A program made the position numbers and the translations under genes. Shown piece by piece: positions 32,487 through 42,465 of a DNA stretch of 64,000 bases. The notes under the pieces are model-generated. The model saw nothing but the letters and a program-made list of their open reading frames with translations. It searched no databases and was not told the DNA's origin. Location of the stretch: contig NC_010525.1 of NCBI RefSeq assembly GCF_000019805.1, positions 744,001 through 808,000 on the forward strand. Reading direction: 5' to 3'. Origin of the DNA: Pyrobaculum neutrophilum V24Sta. Lineage in GTDB: Archaea > Thermoproteota > Thermoprotei > Thermoproteales > Thermoproteaceae. Positions within the stretch are counted from its first letter, which is position 1, and every line of letters begins with the position of its first letter.

Positions 32487-33218
32487 ATGGTGTTTTCCCG
32501 CTCGGGCGTTGGGTGGATCTACGAGGGGTTCTTCGGCGTTGACGTGGCTGAGGACGCGGGGGTTGACGTGGTTCTCGTGACGCACCACCACCCCCGGCAC
32601 GTGGCGGGGGCGCGTAGGGCGAAGATGGTGGTTATGAACCCGATTGAGTACAGCATGGCCTCGGACCCCGCCAGGGCGGCTAGATACGCCAGGGTTGTGA
32701 TGAGGCGGGCTGGGGCGCCGTCTGTGGAGAACCCGGAGGTGCAGGCTGGGCCCTTCAGAGGGGCTGTGTACAGGTTTACGGCGGGTTGGGTCGACCTAGG
32801 CGATATATCCGTGAGGGTGATCCCCTGCGGCTCACACACCTGGGGCCACACGTGTTTCGGGGTGGAGAAGGCCGTCTTCGTAGGCGATCTAGACAGCTGG
32901 ATAGTCAGCGTAGATACATTCATCCGGGTGGTGGCCTCCCTCCGGGGCCTACGGGGCTACACGGCGTATACGGGCGGCGGCGAGAGGAAGCCTCTGGAGG
33001 AGTTTCTGGAGGAGCTGGAGAGGTCCTTCAAGAGGCTCCTCGGGAGGTACCTCGAGTGCGTGGGGGAGAAGACGCCGTATGGCATAGCCCTCTGCGCGAG
33101 AGGCGGGGGGGACCCCCTCCGGCTGTCGGAGGAGGGGCTCGCCTTCGTTAAATATCTGGCGGAGAACGGCCACGTGAAGATCGTAAACACGGCGCCCTAC
33201 GTGGTGAAGCCGGCGTAG
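32487..33218 (+). CDS. Metallo-beta-lactamase-fold hydrolase, variant motif
   Basis: 243 residues from ATG 32487; ATG 32481 and GTG 32490 are alternatives. VTHHHPRHVAG replaces the usual HxHxDH: the three histidines are kept but the aspartate is Arg. GSHTWGHTCF supplies the next histidine and FVGDLD the bridging aspartate. So at least one metal site is intact, with the second altered. Substrate unknown. 3' end overlaps the convergent GIY-YIG-type gene by 22 bases. Confidence 0.78.
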   Translation: MVFSRSGVGWIYEGFFGVDVAEDAGVDVVLVTHHHPRHVAGARRAKMVVMNPIEYSMASDPARAARYARVVMRRAGAPSVENPEVQAGPFRGAVYRFTAGWVDLGDISVRVIPCGSHTWGHTCFGVEKAVFVGDLDSWIVSVDTFIRVVASLRGLRGYTAYTGGGERKPLEEFLEELERSFKRLLGRYLECVGEKTPYGIALCARGGGDPLRLSEEGLAFVKYLAENGHVKIVNTAPYVVKPA

Positions 33219-33514
33219 CGGAGGGCCTCCGCGGCGTCGCACCGGAAGAGGTGCCCCGGGGCGCCGGGGTCGTCTGTGGAGCCGAAGCGCGCCACCGCCG
33301 TGCACCCCCCGGCCAGCCTCCTGGCGAGCTCAGCCTCGGCGAGGGGGGTGACGACGGCGTACAGCGCGTCGCACTGTAGATAGTCGACGTGCCACCTCCT
33401 GGCGGCGGGTCGGGACAGATGTCTAACCACCCGCCTTAGGCAGGAGACGCCGCAGGACCCCACGTATGCGTAGACGCCCTCCTCAAGCTTGAACCTCGCC
33501 GCGCCTGTGTCCAC
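33197..33514 (-). CDS. DUF123 / GIY-YIG-related protein
   Basis: 105 residues from GTG 33514. LEEGVYAYVGSCGVSCLRRVVRHL corresponds to the GIY-YIG strands and arginine helix, followed by RWHVDYLQCDAL and GCTAVARFGSTDDPGAPGHLF, the pattern of the archaeal DUF123 family. A role in DNA repair or RNA cleavage is possible. TTTTTTAAATG about 20 bases upstream supports the short start over the frame opening at 33604. Confidence 0.78.
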   Translation of the reverse strand: MDTGAARFKLEEGVYAYVGSCGVSCLRRVVRHLSRPAARRWHVDYLQCDALYAVVTPLAEAELARRLAGGCTAVARFGSTDDPGAPGHLFRCDAAEALRYAGFTT

Positions 33515-33596
33515 CTCCTGGCTTGGACATTTAAAAAAGACTAGGTAGCTGAGGCGGGGGGCAGTGGGGAGCCGATGGCTGGCGCGAGACATGGCG

Positions 33597-34352
33597 TTAT
33601 ACACGGCGGGTGCCGAGCCCCCTCCTCACCTCCTCCACCAGGGCTGGGAGGACCTCGCCCGCCTTCCCCCTTATGAAGACGTCGGCGATGGCGGTCAACG
33701 CCGACTTCTCCACGTTTACCTCCACGACCGCCGCGCCCCGCCTCTTGGCGATCTGGGGGATGGCGGCCGCGGGGTAGACCGCCCCCGACGTCCCCACCAC
33801 CAACACCACGTCTGCGCTGGAGGCCAGCTGGACTGCCTCTTCCCAGGCTTCCCGGGGGAGAGGCTCGCCGAACCAGACCACGTCTGGCCTCAGGAGCCCC
33901 CTGCATCTGGGGCACCTCGGAGGCGTCTCCTCGACGGGCTTCTCCAGCTTATACACGGCGCCGCACTGGACGCACCTGGCTCTCCAGAGGGAGCCGTGTA
34001 GCTCCACCACCCTCCTGCTACCTGCCCTCTGGTGTAGGCCGTCTACGTTCTGGGTGATGACGGCCTTCACTAGGCCGGCCTCCTCCAGCTGGGCGATGGC
34101 GTAGTGCGCCGGGTTGGGCCTTGCGTTGTAGGCCAGCGTCTGCCTCCACCTGTACCACTCCCAGACCAGCTTGGGGTCTCTGGCGAAGGCCTCCGGCGTC
34201 GCGAGATCCTCCGCTCTGTACCTCTCCCAGAGTCCCCCTGCTCCTCTGAAGGTGGGGATTCCGCTTTCGGCGGAGACCCCAGCCCCTGTGAAGACGACGC
34301 AGAAGCGGGCTCTCAAGAGCGCCTCCGCCGCCTTGGGGAGGGGGGCATCCAT
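33597..34352 (-). CDS. cobB: Sir2-family NAD-dependent protein deacylase
   Basis: 251 residues. [32 protein letters not shown], catalytic histidine in [11 protein letters not shown], zinc ligands CVQCG and CPRC, and [12 protein letters not shown] are all present. In crenarchaea such enzymes deacetylate the chromatin protein Alba. The ATG is about 20 bases from TTATATAC at 34371-34378; the promoter of a forward-strand sRNA lies over its first codons. Confidence 0.93.
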   Translation of the reverse strand: MDAPLPKAAEALLRARFCVVFTGAGVSAESGIPTFRGAGGLWERYRAEDLATPEAFARDPKLVWEWYRWRQTLAYNARPNPAHYAIAQLEEAGLVKAVITQNVDGLHQRAGSRRVVELHGSLWRARCVQCGAVYKLEKPVEETPPRCPRCRGLLRPDVVWFGEPLPREAWEEAVQLASSADVVLVVGTSGAVYPAAAIPQIAKRRGAAVVEVNVEKSALTAIADVFIRGKAGEVLPALVEEVRRGLGTRRV

Positions 34353-34376
34353 AAAAAGCCGTGTTCATCCGTATAT

Positions 34377-34431
34377 AAGTGATGAGCCAGGCGAGCCGGA
34401 GACGTGACGCGGCACGACCTCCTCTGATGAG
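34377..34431 (+). ncRNA. C/D box sRNA
   Basis: Forward strand: C box GTGATGA (34379-34385), 12-base guide GCCAGGCGAGCC, degenerate D' GGAG (34398-34401), C' GTGACGC (34404-34410), 13-base guide GGCACGACCTCCT, D box CTGA (34424-34427). C and D boxes are exact. CATAAAAAG at 34350-34358 is 25 bases before the C box, placing the sRNA promoter on the sir2 start codon. Target not identified. Confidence 0.65.
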
Positions 34432-34465
34432 CAACCTTTATATATAGCGTCCGGCGGTATGCGGC

Positions 34466-36118
34466 ATGGTGAGGAAGGCTCTGGCGTTGATCCTCCTAGC
34501 CGCCCTGGCGCTGGCCGCGTGGCAGACCTACACGGTGAAGGTGGCCTCGGCGGAGATAAACGCGCTGGCCGTTGGGCCCTCCGGAGGCGCCGTCTTGCCC
34601 ATCAAGATCACCCTCATCACGCCGGGGGACGGGAGGGCGTACGTGGCAGGGGTCCCAGAGGCTGGCCAGGGCTTCGGCCCCTCGGCGCAGATTGCGCTCT
34701 ACGTCGCGTCTAGGTACTCGGGCAAGCCCTACACGAACTACACCGCCCTGCTGAGGGTGTTGGCCAGCGACGCCCAGGTGGGAGGCCCCTCGGCCAGCGG
34801 CTACATAACAGTGGCCATGTACGCCCTCATGAACGGCCTGGAGCTTAGAAACGACACAGCGATGACGGGTATAATACTGCCCGACGGGCTTATAGGGCCG
34901 GTGGGCGGGGTCTCCCAGAAGGTGTCGGCGGCCGCGGAGAGGGGGATAAAGACCGTGTTGGTCCCCATTGGCGAGAAGCCGAGCGCCGTGCGCGGCGTTA
35001 AGGTGGTGGAGGTGGGCACGGTGGAAGACGCCATCTACTACCTCACTGGGCATAGGGTCGAGACGCCGCGGCCTTCGGCGGTGGACGACACGGCGTTTAG
35101 GGAAATATCGCGGGACCTCTTCAACGCCGTCTACAGCTACTACAACGCGACGGTGGGGAGGGGGTACGTAGACGAGGCCTTGATCGATAGGCTGAAGAGC
35201 CGGGGCGACTACTACGCCGCCGCCTCGTTGATATACCAGGGGATCGTGAGGTACTACAGCGACCAAGCCTCCTCGTCTAGGAGAGCCGCCAGGGAGCTCT
35301 ACGACAAGGCCCTCCAGCTGGCGAAGGAGGCCGAGGCGGAGCTCTCCAAGATCCCCACGACCGTCAACAACCTAGACCTCGTGGTGGCGGCCTACACCAG
35401 GGTATACGAGGTCTATCTCCAGGCCAACTCCACCTCGGCCAACCCAGGCGCTATGTACGCCCGGGCCGTCACCCTCAAGCCTTGGGTCGACGAGGCGAGG
35501 AGGATGGCCTACGGCCCCGCCGTAAACGAGAGCAAGCTGGCGGAGATCGCGAGGATGTACCTAGACTACGCCAAGGCCATGTACGCCTATCTGGAGACCA
35601 CCTCTGACGTTCCCCTAGGCGATTACTCCACAGCAGTGCAGCTGGCGGAGGACCTCTACGGGAGAGGTCTCTACCTGGCCTCCATTGCCAACTCCATAGA
35701 GATAATCGCAGAGTCCGCCGCATCTCTAATGTCGGCTGCCCCCGAGAAGTACCTGGAGGTGGCCAGGGAGAGGGCTCTCACCAACATGGCCCGCGCCGCC
35801 CAGTGCGGCTACACGAACACGTTGCCGCTGAGCTATCTACAGTTCGGCGACTACTACAGCCAGCAGCCCGACGGCGTCAAGTACGCGTTGATGTACTACA
35901 TCACAGCCTCCGTCTACTCGACGGCGATGGGCGACGCGGCTTGCTTCGCGAAAAGCGGCGTGGTCTACCAAAAGCCAAGCTTCGCCCCGCCTGAGCCGGC
36001 GGCGCCGGCGGCTCATACCGCCGCCGTTGCTAGGCAGGAGGGGGGAAAAAGCCTGTGGTTGCCGCTTGTCCTCGCACTACTGGCGGCCCTCGCCCTGGTC
36101 TACAGCGCTAGACGGTAA
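34466..36118 (+). CDS. Secreted, membrane-anchored Lon-type protease domain protein
   Basis: 550 residues. Signal peptide (LALILLAALALAAW), then a Lon S16 proteolytic domain at about 30-200: VGGPSASGYITVAMYALMNG with Ser109 and GPVGGVSQKVSAAAERGIKTVLVP with Lys152, the 43-residue spacing of the Lon Ser/Lys dyad. No AAA module. The remaining 300 residues are helical, Tyr/Ala-rich, ending in a Pro-rich stalk and a C-terminal membrane helix (LWLPLVLALLAALALVYSA). The protease therefore works outside the membrane without ATP. TATA 25 bases before ATG. Confidence 0.83.
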   Translation: MVRKALALILLAALALAAWQTYTVKVASAEINALAVGPSGGAVLPIKITLITPGDGRAYVAGVPEAGQGFGPSAQIALYVASRYSGKPYTNYTALLRVLASDAQVGGPSASGYITVAMYALMNGLELRNDTAMTGIILPDGLIGPVGGVSQKVSAAAERGIKTVLVPIGEKPSAVRGVKVVEVGTVEDAIYYLTGHRVETPRPSAVDDTAFREISRDLFNAVYSYYNATVGRGYVDEALIDRLKSRGDYYAAASLIYQGIVRYYSDQASSSRRAARELYDKALQLAKEAEAELSKIPTTVNNLDLVVAAYTRVYEVYLQANSTSANPGAMYARAVTLKPWVDEARRMAYGPAVNESKLAEIARMYLDYAKAMYAYLETTSDVPLGDYSTAVQLAEDLYGRGLYLASIANSIEIIAESAASLMSAAPEKYLEVARERALTNMARAAQCGYTNTLPLSYLQFGDYYSQQPDGVKYALMYYITASVYSTAMGDAACFAKSGVVYQKPSFAPPEPAAPAAHTAAVARQEGGKSLWLPLVLALLAALALVYSARR

Positions 36119-36398
36119 CTATCTCGGGCCGGGTCCTCTTTTTCCTGCCTCCCTGCCTCCTCCGGGGGAGGAGCGTCAACGTGAAGAAGGCCACGGGCAC
36201 AAGGTACTCCCAGTAGGGGGCGTACATGTACACAGCCGCCACCAACCTCTCCGCCGCGTCGCCGTTTACCAATACGGCGGGCACCGCCAACAGCACCAGG
36301 CCGGCCACGGCTAAGCCCGTCAGAGCTCTGTCGCGTACCCTCCTCAGGGCGAGGGCCGCCACCACGGCCACGACTGTGAGCGCCACAAGGCCAAACAT
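36108..36398 (-). CDS. Small membrane protein, three helices
   Basis: 96 residues with hydrophobic segments MFGLVALTVVAVVAALAL, ALTGLAVAGLVLLAVPAVL and YLVPVAFFTLTLL and a basic C-terminal tail (RRRQGGRKKRTR). ATAAAACC about 24 bases upstream. Overlaps the convergent Lon-type gene by 11 bases. Function unknown. Confidence 0.6.
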   Translation of the reverse strand: MFGLVALTVVAVVAALALRRVRDRALTGLAVAGLVLLAVPAVLVNGDAAERLVAAVYMYAPYWEYLVPVAFFTLTLLPRRRQGGRKKRTRPEIVTV

Positions 36399-36480
36399 AG
36401 GCGCCGCCTACGAAACCGGTTTTATCCCTATCAGTTAATATAGGGCCTGTGCTTATATAGGAGCCCGGCGTGGTCCCCGG

Positions 36481-36503
36481 CGAGCCCCCCGGCGGGGGGC
36501 TCG
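36481..36503 (+). repeat. 10-bp perfect GC hairpin upstream of the recombinase operon
   Basis: CGAGCCCCCC, loop GGC, GGGGGGCTCG. A CTTATATAGG box at 36453-36462 would start transcription at about 36481, the first base of the stem; a second TATA box (GTTTAAATA, 36512-36520) follows. It may be a leader hairpin, a small structured RNA, or a binding or crossover site for the serine recombinase encoded downstream. Confidence 0.55.
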
Positions 36504-36539
36504 GGGGTATTGTTTAAATATGTGGATAATCGCTACGTC

Positions 36540-37046
36540 GTGTGGTTCATACCGCTGAGCAGGGGAGAGGCTGTGGAGGCGATAAGGAGGGCCTACGGGG
36601 TGGCGCAGGAGCACGCGAGGAAGATCGGAGGTAGGCTCGAGCCCATACAGCCGAAGCACATATACGGCCAGGAGGCGGACAAGTTCGGCTACACCCTCCA
36701 GATCGGGAGGATAGCCGTCAACATGCCCCCGGCCTCTGTGCTGGTGGTGTGGGGGTTCTACAACGCCGACGAGTACCTCGACTTCGTCAGGTTTATACAA
36801 GACGGCAGAGTCTACGAGTGGTTCGTGGAGCCCATCGCCTACTACCCGGAGCGGGTTGGGGTGTGGCTGGAGGAGCCCCTCATATTCCGCGGCTCCGTAT
36901 ACATAGACGTCCACACCACGTCGTCTGAGGAGAGGGATAGGACCTACGGCTGGCCCCTGGGCTACTACATTGCGCCTGTCCAGCCGCCGCAGGAGGTTAA
37001 GCCGCCGCGGCGGCCCAGGAGAGGGGGCCAGGGCGGACGCGGGTGA
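36540..37046 (+). CDS. Hypothetical protein coupled to the serine recombinase
   Basis: 168 residues from GTG 36540 (VWFIPLSRGEAVEAIRRAYG). Mixed alpha/beta, with NMPPASVLVVWGFYNADEYLDFVRFIQ, VYEWFVEPIAYYPERVGVWLEEPLIF and a basic Pro/Arg/Gly tail that could contact DNA. No family recognised. The frame opens at TTG 36510 but a TATA box (36512-36520) lies inside it, 24 bases before GTG 36540. Its stop overlaps the recombinase GTG by 4 bases. Confidence 0.65.
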   Translation: MWFIPLSRGEAVEAIRRAYGVAQEHARKIGGRLEPIQPKHIYGQEADKFGYTLQIGRIAVNMPPASVLVVWGFYNADEYLDFVRFIQDGRVYEWFVEPIAYYPERVGVWLEEPLIFRGSVYIDVHTTSSEERDRTYGWPLGYYIAPVQPPQEVKPPRRPRRGGQGGRG

Positions 37047-37798
37047 TACCGGCTGTAACCTACGTGCGCGTCTCCACGGAGGAGCAGGACCCCGAGAACC
37101 AGCGGGTCTTCCTGGAGAGGTGGGCCGCCGAGCGGGGCCTCTACATACTTAGGCACTACGTAGACGTGGGGGTGTCCGGCGCCACGGAGCCTTGGGAGAG
37201 GCCGGCCTTTAGGCAGATGGCGGCCGAGGTGGAGAAGCTGGACCCGAGGCCCAAGGTCCTCCTCGTCTACGAGATCTCTAGGCTCGTCCGCTCCTTCCAG
37301 GAGCTCTTCGCCTTGTTGGACGTGGTGGAGAACAAGATGGGGTTGGTGGTGGTGTCGGCGTCGGAGAGGGAGCAGGCGCTCCAGAACTTAGACGGGGTCT
37401 ACCGCCAGTTCCTAAGGGCCGTGCTGGCCTTCGTAGCCACCATGGAGAGGGAGTTCATCAGGCAGAGGACGAAGACGGCGTTGGAGAGGGCGAGGGCGAG
37501 GGGGAGGATCTGGAACGTGGCGGAGAGGAGGGGGGACATCGCCAAGGCCGTTGTGGATATGTACACCTCGGGCGCCTCCCTTAGGGAGACCGCCAGGGCC
37601 TTCGGCCTCTCCCTATACGAGGTACGCCGTATACTGTCCGAGGCCGGGGTGTACCGCCCAACCGCCTACAGCTGCCCCAGGTGCTTCTCTAGGCTTAAGG
37701 TCGTGGAGCGCACCGCAAAGGTGGCGGGCGGGAGATACACCGTGACCGAGAGGCTCTACTGCCCAAACTGCGGCTACGAAGAGGTGAGGGAGGCCTAG
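37043..37798 (+). CDS. Serine recombinase (resolvase/invertase family)
   Basis: 251 residues. YVRVSTEEQDPENQ holds the nucleophile Ser11 and Arg9; VYEISRLVRSFQELFALLD and LAFVATMEREFIRQRTKTALERARARG give the rest of the catalytic domain and helix E. A C-terminal HTH (GASLRETARAFGLSLYEVRRIL) and a zinc ribbon (CPRC ... CPNCGYEE) bind DNA. No transposase, TnpB or inverted terminal repeats are nearby, so it is not evidently part of an insertion sequence; it is coupled to the 168-residue protein instead. Confidence 0.85.
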   Translation: MIPAVTYVRVSTEEQDPENQRVFLERWAAERGLYILRHYVDVGVSGATEPWERPAFRQMAAEVEKLDPRPKVLLVYEISRLVRSFQELFALLDVVENKMGLVVVSASEREQALQNLDGVYRQFLRAVLAFVATMEREFIRQRTKTALERARARGRIWNVAERRGDIAKAVVDMYTSGASLRETARAFGLSLYEVRRILSEAGVYRPTAYSCPRCFSRLKVVERTAKVAGGRYTVTERLYCPNCGYEEVREA

Positions 37799-37947
37799 CC
37801 GGCGGCAAAATTTATTTCCATGGACATGTGTTCCCCCGGTGACGAGTTGAACCCACGCGGCACATGTGGCGAGAGCCTGCCCAGCAGTGGCGGGCGCTGA
37901 CCTCTCCGCCCGGCGTGGTGTTTTTATACCCGTCGCCCCCGGTGGCT

Positions 37948-38490
37948 ATGCTCGTGGAGGTGGGCGGCGTCAAGGTGCGTTTTGTCTCCTGGGCCGAGGG
38001 GATAGCGCTCAGCGAGGCTTTGGCGAAGAAGGTGGAGGAGTCGGGCTACAAGCCGGAGGTGATTGTGGCCATCTCCCGCGGGGGGCTTGTGCCGGCCCGC
38101 GTGATAAGCGACGTGTTGGGGGTAGACGACATAGTCACAGTCGGCGTTAAGTACTGGGGGCTCGCCCAGAGACGCGCCGAGAGGCCCCTGTTGTACCATG
38201 GCATTGAGCCGGGGGTCGTGAGGGGGAGGAGGACGCTGGTGGTGGACGAGGTGGCCGACACGGGGCACACCCTCGCCGTGGTGAAGAGCTTGCTGGACCT
38301 AATAGGCGCCGCCGAGGTTAAAACAGCCGTCGTCCACCTCAAGACAACGAGCAGGTTCGTGCCCGACTACTACGCCGAGAGGATCGAGGAGTGGGTCTGG
38401 ATATCCTACCCCTGGAGCCGCTACGAGGACCTCAGGGAGTTTAGGAAGAGGGGCTACGACGTCTGGAGGTACATGGAGCGGATCTGTTAA
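37948..38490 (+). CDS. Purine-type phosphoribosyltransferase
   Basis: 180 residues. VIVAISRGGLVPARVISD and the PRPP loop TLVVDEVADTGHTLAVVKSLL are type-I phosphoribosyltransferase signatures; WVWISYPWSRYEDLREF is typical of archaeal guanine/xanthine or hypoxanthine enzymes. It would salvage purine bases. ATG 37948 is 24 bases from TTTTTATAC at 37920-37928; the frame to 37864 is discarded. Confidence 0.86.
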   Translation: MLVEVGGVKVRFVSWAEGIALSEALAKKVEESGYKPEVIVAISRGGLVPARVISDVLGVDDIVTVGVKYWGLAQRRAERPLLYHGIEPGVVRGRRTLVVDEVADTGHTLAVVKSLLDLIGAAEVKTAVVHLKTTSRFVPDYYAERIEEWVWISYPWSRYEDLREFRKRGYDVWRYMERIC

Positions 38491-38518
38491 ACTTTTATAG
38501 AGGTGGGGCGGGGGACAC

Positions 38519-40544
<2,026 letters not shown>

Positions 40545-40559
40545 GGCGCAATTAAAGAT

Positions 40560-40569
40560 ATACGTATAT
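40560..40569. promoter_or_regulatory. Shared palindromic TATA-like element (nuoA-like / EamA transporter)
   Basis: ATACGTATAT region with the palindrome TATACGTATA centred near 40565, about 20 bases from ATG 40544 on the reverse strand and from GTG 40584 on the forward strand. Confidence 0.5.
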
Positions 40570-40583
40570 AACAGTTACCCCCC

Positions 40584-41363
40584 GTGTTGATACCGGCTGT
40601 GGTCGCGGCTTTGGCTTACGGCCTAGCGCCTGTTGTATACAGGCCCGCGTTGGAGTGCACAGGCAGGATGAAGGCGCTGTCGTTCTTCTCCCTCTTCTCC
40701 ATGGCCGCCGGCCTCCTCCTCCCAATGGGCCAGCTCTCCGCGGCCGGCCTGCTCTACGCCGCGTCTGCAGCCCTCCTCGGGGGCCTTGTCGGGTCTTGGC
40801 TCTACATAACCTCTGTGAAAACAGGGGGTCCCTCCGTCGGGAACGTCAGCAGCTCCCTCTACATAGTGCTGTTGCCCGTCTCAGCTGGGAGGCTCCACAT
40901 CCTCCCGGCGGCCGGCCTCGCCCTACTCGGCATCGCCGTCGCCAGCTGGGGCGGAAAAGGCCATAGGCTCGGCGCCGTCTACGGCGTGGCCGCCGCCTTC
41001 GTCTGGACCGCGTCGCTTCAGCTATACGCGAGGGCTGTGGAGCTTATGGGCCCAGGCCTCGCCCTTGTCGTCAGAAGCGCCGTGGTTGCCGCGGCCGGCC
41101 TTCTCCTGGGGGCGGGGGAGAGCCACTGCAGAATAGGCAGGCTGGCCGCCGGCGGCTTCCTGGACAGCTTCGTCGGGTTCGGCTCCTACACCATGGCTAT
41201 ATCTAAGGGGGACTACGTCGCCGCGACGGTGGTGGTCTCCACCTACCCCCTGGTGACCTCTCTGGCCGAGAGGCCCTTCAAGGCGCGGAGAGCTCTGGGG
41301 GCGGCCATAGCCTTTGCCGGCGTCTATATGGCTTTAAACACGTCCCAGCTCTCCTCCGTATGA
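40584..41363 (+). CDS. EamA/DMT-family transporter
   Basis: 259 residues, nine to ten hydrophobic helices in two repeats (AALAYGLAPVVYRPALE and YGVAAAFVWTASLQLYARAVE), as in drug/metabolite transporters. Glycine-rich GGLVGSWLYITSVKTGGPSVGNVSSSLYI is the first EamA repeat's signature. Exports or imports small metabolites; substrate unknown. Overlaps surE by 4 bases. Confidence 0.8.
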   Translation: MLIPAVVAALAYGLAPVVYRPALECTGRMKALSFFSLFSMAAGLLLPMGQLSAAGLLYAASAALLGGLVGSWLYITSVKTGGPSVGNVSSSLYIVLLPVSAGRLHILPAAGLALLGIAVASWGGKGHRLGAVYGVAAAFVWTASLQLYARAVELMGPGLALVVRSAVVAAAGLLLGAGESHCRIGRLAAGGFLDSFVGFGSYTMAISKGDYVAATVVVSTYPLVTSLAERPFKARRALGAAIAFAGVYMALNTSQLSSV

Positions 41364-42109
41364 AGATAGTGGTCACCAACGACGACGGCCCTCACACGCC
41401 CTATCTACAGCCGCTTGTGGAGGCGCTGACATCGGCCGGCCACGCCGTGGTCGTCGTCGTGCCTGAGAGGCCGCGGTCAGCCGCCGGGCTGGCCAGGACG
41501 TACCACAAGCCGCTTAGGGTAAGGAGGCTCGGCAACTACTACGTCGTTAACGGCTACCCCGCAGACGCGGTGTTTCTTGCGCTTAGGCTGGTGGCGCCGG
41601 ACGCCGATCTGGTGCTTTCAGGAGTCAACGTGGGGGAGAACATCGGGGTGGAGGCGACGTATGGAAGCGGGACCGTGGGGGCGGCGATACAGGGAGGGGT
41701 TCTGGGGGCGAGATCCATTGCCATCTCCATGGAGGCCGGCGGGGACCTCGGGCTTATGACCAAGGTCGCGGTGGAGGCCGTGGAGGCCTCCAGCCACATC
41801 CCAAGGGGGGTCCTCGCCGTGAGCCTCAACATCCCCGGCGAGTGGAGCGGCGGCGTCTACTGCGCGCGGAGGCTCGCCCGCGCCGTGTACCGGGAGAGGC
41901 TGTACGAGGGGGTTGACCCACGGGGCGAGAGGTTCTACTGGCGCTGGGGCCCCCGCGCCGAGGTTTTTGAGCCGGAGACAGACGCCTACTTCTTCTACGG
42001 CGAACGCGGCGTGACGATAGTCGGCGTGACGGAGACCGGCCTTGTCCAGCTGGACGCCTTCGGGAGAAAACTCGGCGCTGGACTTGGCGCAAAACACATA
42101 TACTGCTGA
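41360..42109 (+). CDS. surE: SurE 5'/3'-nucleotidase
   Basis: 249 residues. VTNDDGPHTPYLQPL (metal-binding Asp pair), VVPERPRSAAG, and LSGVNVGENIGVEATYGSGTVGAAIQGGVLGARSIAIS are full SurE signatures. Acid phosphatase acting on nucleoside monophosphates. Start overlaps the transporter stop by 4 bases. Confidence 0.93.
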   Translation: MKIVVTNDDGPHTPYLQPLVEALTSAGHAVVVVVPERPRSAAGLARTYHKPLRVRRLGNYYVVNGYPADAVFLALRLVAPDADLVLSGVNVGENIGVEATYGSGTVGAAIQGGVLGARSIAISMEAGGDLGLMTKVAVEAVEASSHIPRGVLAVSLNIPGEWSGGVYCARRLARAVYRERLYEGVDPRGERFYWRWGPRAEVFEPETDAYFFYGERGVTIVGVTETGLVQLDAFGRKLGAGLGAKHIYC

Positions 42110-42121
42110 TCCACAGGCGGC

Positions 42122-42460
42122 ATGGACGTCGTAAAGACCATGAGGTACAAGTTCGTGAGATACTGCGTAAACAGAGCCTACGCCTCCATGGACCTAAGCG
42201 GCGTCCCCGCAGAGGTGTTAAACGTCTTCGACGACGTCGTCAACCAGATAAGAGATCTGGAGAGGTACTTCACGTCGGTGGACGCCATAGCGCGGGCCCT
42301 AAGGGCCGACCTCCCGGAGAGGCTTAAGACGCTGAAGGAGAGAGACCCCAAGCTGGCCCAGACCTTCATGAAGAAGGTCGTCGAAAACTGCCAAGAGCTG
42401 GAGGAGGTAGCCGACTCGAAGATCATGGAGTATCTACAGGAGATCTTAAAAAGCTTATAA
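42122..42460 (+). CDS. Small helical protein upstream of the XPD-like helicase
   Basis: 112 residues, all-helical and charged (VFDDVVNQIRDLERYFTSVDAIARALRADLPERL). No recognised family. Starts 13 bases after surE and ends 5 bases before the helicase start, so it probably belongs to the same operon and may be a helicase partner. Confidence 0.65.
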   Translation: MDVVKTMRYKFVRYCVNRAYASMDLSGVPAEVLNVFDDVVNQIRDLERYFTSVDAIARALRADLPERLKTLKERDPKLAQTFMKKVVENCQELEEVADSKIMEYLQEILKSL

Positions 42461-42465
42461 ACCGG

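Noticed and set aside
37847-37900. Possible tRNA or tRNA fragment suggested by TTGAACCC
   Set aside because: No T-stem, acceptor stem or anticodon arm could be formed on either strand.
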